A stretch of 6,240 nt of DNA from Cenarchaeum sp. SB0662_bin_33 (GTDB lineage: Archaea > Thermoproteota > Nitrososphaeria > Nitrososphaerales > Nitrosopumilaceae), in assembly GCA_009840065.1 (NCBI GenBank), contig VXON01000045.1, forward strand, positions 1-6,240, given 5' to 3'. Position numbers and translations under genes: made by a program. Shown piece after piece: positions 5,860-6,240 of this stretch (its first letter is position 1; every line of letters begins with the position of its first letter). The notes beneath the pieces were generated by a model. It ran no database searches, was not told where the DNA came from, and worked only from the letters and a program-made list of their open reading frames with translations.

Positions 5860-5978
5860 TATACACTGCCCCCGTATAATCGTCCTAGGATATTTTGTGG
5901 TCTAGTATGTGGATACAACATCCTCCTCTGCTTCATTATATCTGTAGTTTACGCTTGCAAATAAACTATGGGTAGCAC

Positions 5979-6062
5979 GGTTCCCCCTACAAAGTTGGGA
6001 GATGATCTAAATTCTATCTAAAATACCGACTTCTGCAGGGATGAAGAATTTTCCAAGTAGTC
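5979..6062 (+). repeat. Family B element, second left end (partial copy)
   Basis: It matches 2116-2194: the terminal 26 bp agree at 24 positions, and blocks such as CTAAATTCT, CTAAAA, TTCTGC, GATGAA and AAGTAGT follow in the same order with small gaps. Past about 6062 similarity fades, apart from a possible short match near 6127-6140 (CCAAAT and ACTGTA). No inverted right end is seen before the window closes, so this copy is truncated or extends beyond. The rest of 5860-6189 holds no gene that I can support. Confidence 0.7.
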
Positions 6063-6189
6063 AAAACTTCCTCCAAAAATGATCGCGTATCTGCACACCT
6101 AATGCTATTCCGGAGGCAAAATCTACCCAAATTGACTGTAAAAAGTTAGATAATGCGGGTTTTATGATTCATTTTATGCATGATTACGA

Positions 6190-6240
6190 AAGTGTTTTGC
6201 TTTTTGAAGTTGCCTGCTTGGGGCAGTATAATGTAAAAAG
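6190..6240 (+). repeat. Dispersed repeat family A, copy 4 (runs off the window)
   Basis: It repeats AAGTGTTTTGCTTTTTGAAG (6190-6209) and continues with GGCAGTATAATGTAAA, which matches copy 1 at 687-702. Relative to copy 1 it lacks 4 bases in the TTGGTCGTGG stretch. It is closer to copy 1 than copy 2 is. The sequence ends before the DWYDY region, so whether this copy is intact cannot be told here. Confidence 0.75.

Noticed and set aside
5210..5905. Three + strand frames of 108-122 codons
   Set aside because: They lie antisense to purC, which is certain from its motifs.
651..6213. Four copies of a 21-23 bp repeat as a CRISPR array
   Set aside because: The copies are kilobases apart or inverted, with no regular spacers and no cas genes.

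Overview
The window looks like an accessory stretch of an archaeal chromosome, most likely a Nitrososphaerota (Thaumarchaeota) relative. Several genes have an A/T-rich TATA-like box centred about 22-30 bases before the start codon with no clear Shine-Dalgarno site, which is the archaeal leaderless pattern. The window carries NadE and PurC and has high use of ATA, GTA and AGG codons. The lineage is an inference; no RNA gene is present to settle it.

Layout. Bases 1-204 hold no gene I can support apart from a promoter. A small secreted protein follows (205-600, +). Bases 601-2408 are a graveyard of decayed sequence: copy 1 of a dispersed repeat, here called family A, with a broken membrane-protein reading frame (651-934); an IS5-like element on the minus strand with 11-bp inverted ends and a transposase ruined by five stops and one frameshift (995-2089); and, 26 bp further on, a 291-bp element with 26-bp inverted ends, called family B (2116-2406). 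Family B ends 2 bp from the stop codon of nadE.

The intact genes are: nadE with an unusual cupin-like C-terminal extension (2409-3458, -); a polytopic membrane protein with a cysteine-rich tail (3819-4655, +); a small soluble protein of unknown function (4700-5017, +); and purC (5014-5859, -). The last two converge and overlap by 4 bp. Between the divergent nadE and membrane-protein genes lies a 225-bp MITE-like element with perfect 21-bp inverted ends, built from family A. The right flank (5860-6240) holds no gene, only a second left end of family B (5979-6062) and a fourth family A copy running off the window (6190-6240).

How it works together. NadE makes NAD and PurC makes a purine precursor; both are housekeeping enzymes and they do not form an operon here. 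I see no defence system, CRISPR array, tRNA or rRNA. The most notable points are the NadE-cupin fusion and the three kinds of decayed mobile sequence packed against housekeeping genes. I did not find a convincing new multi-gene system.
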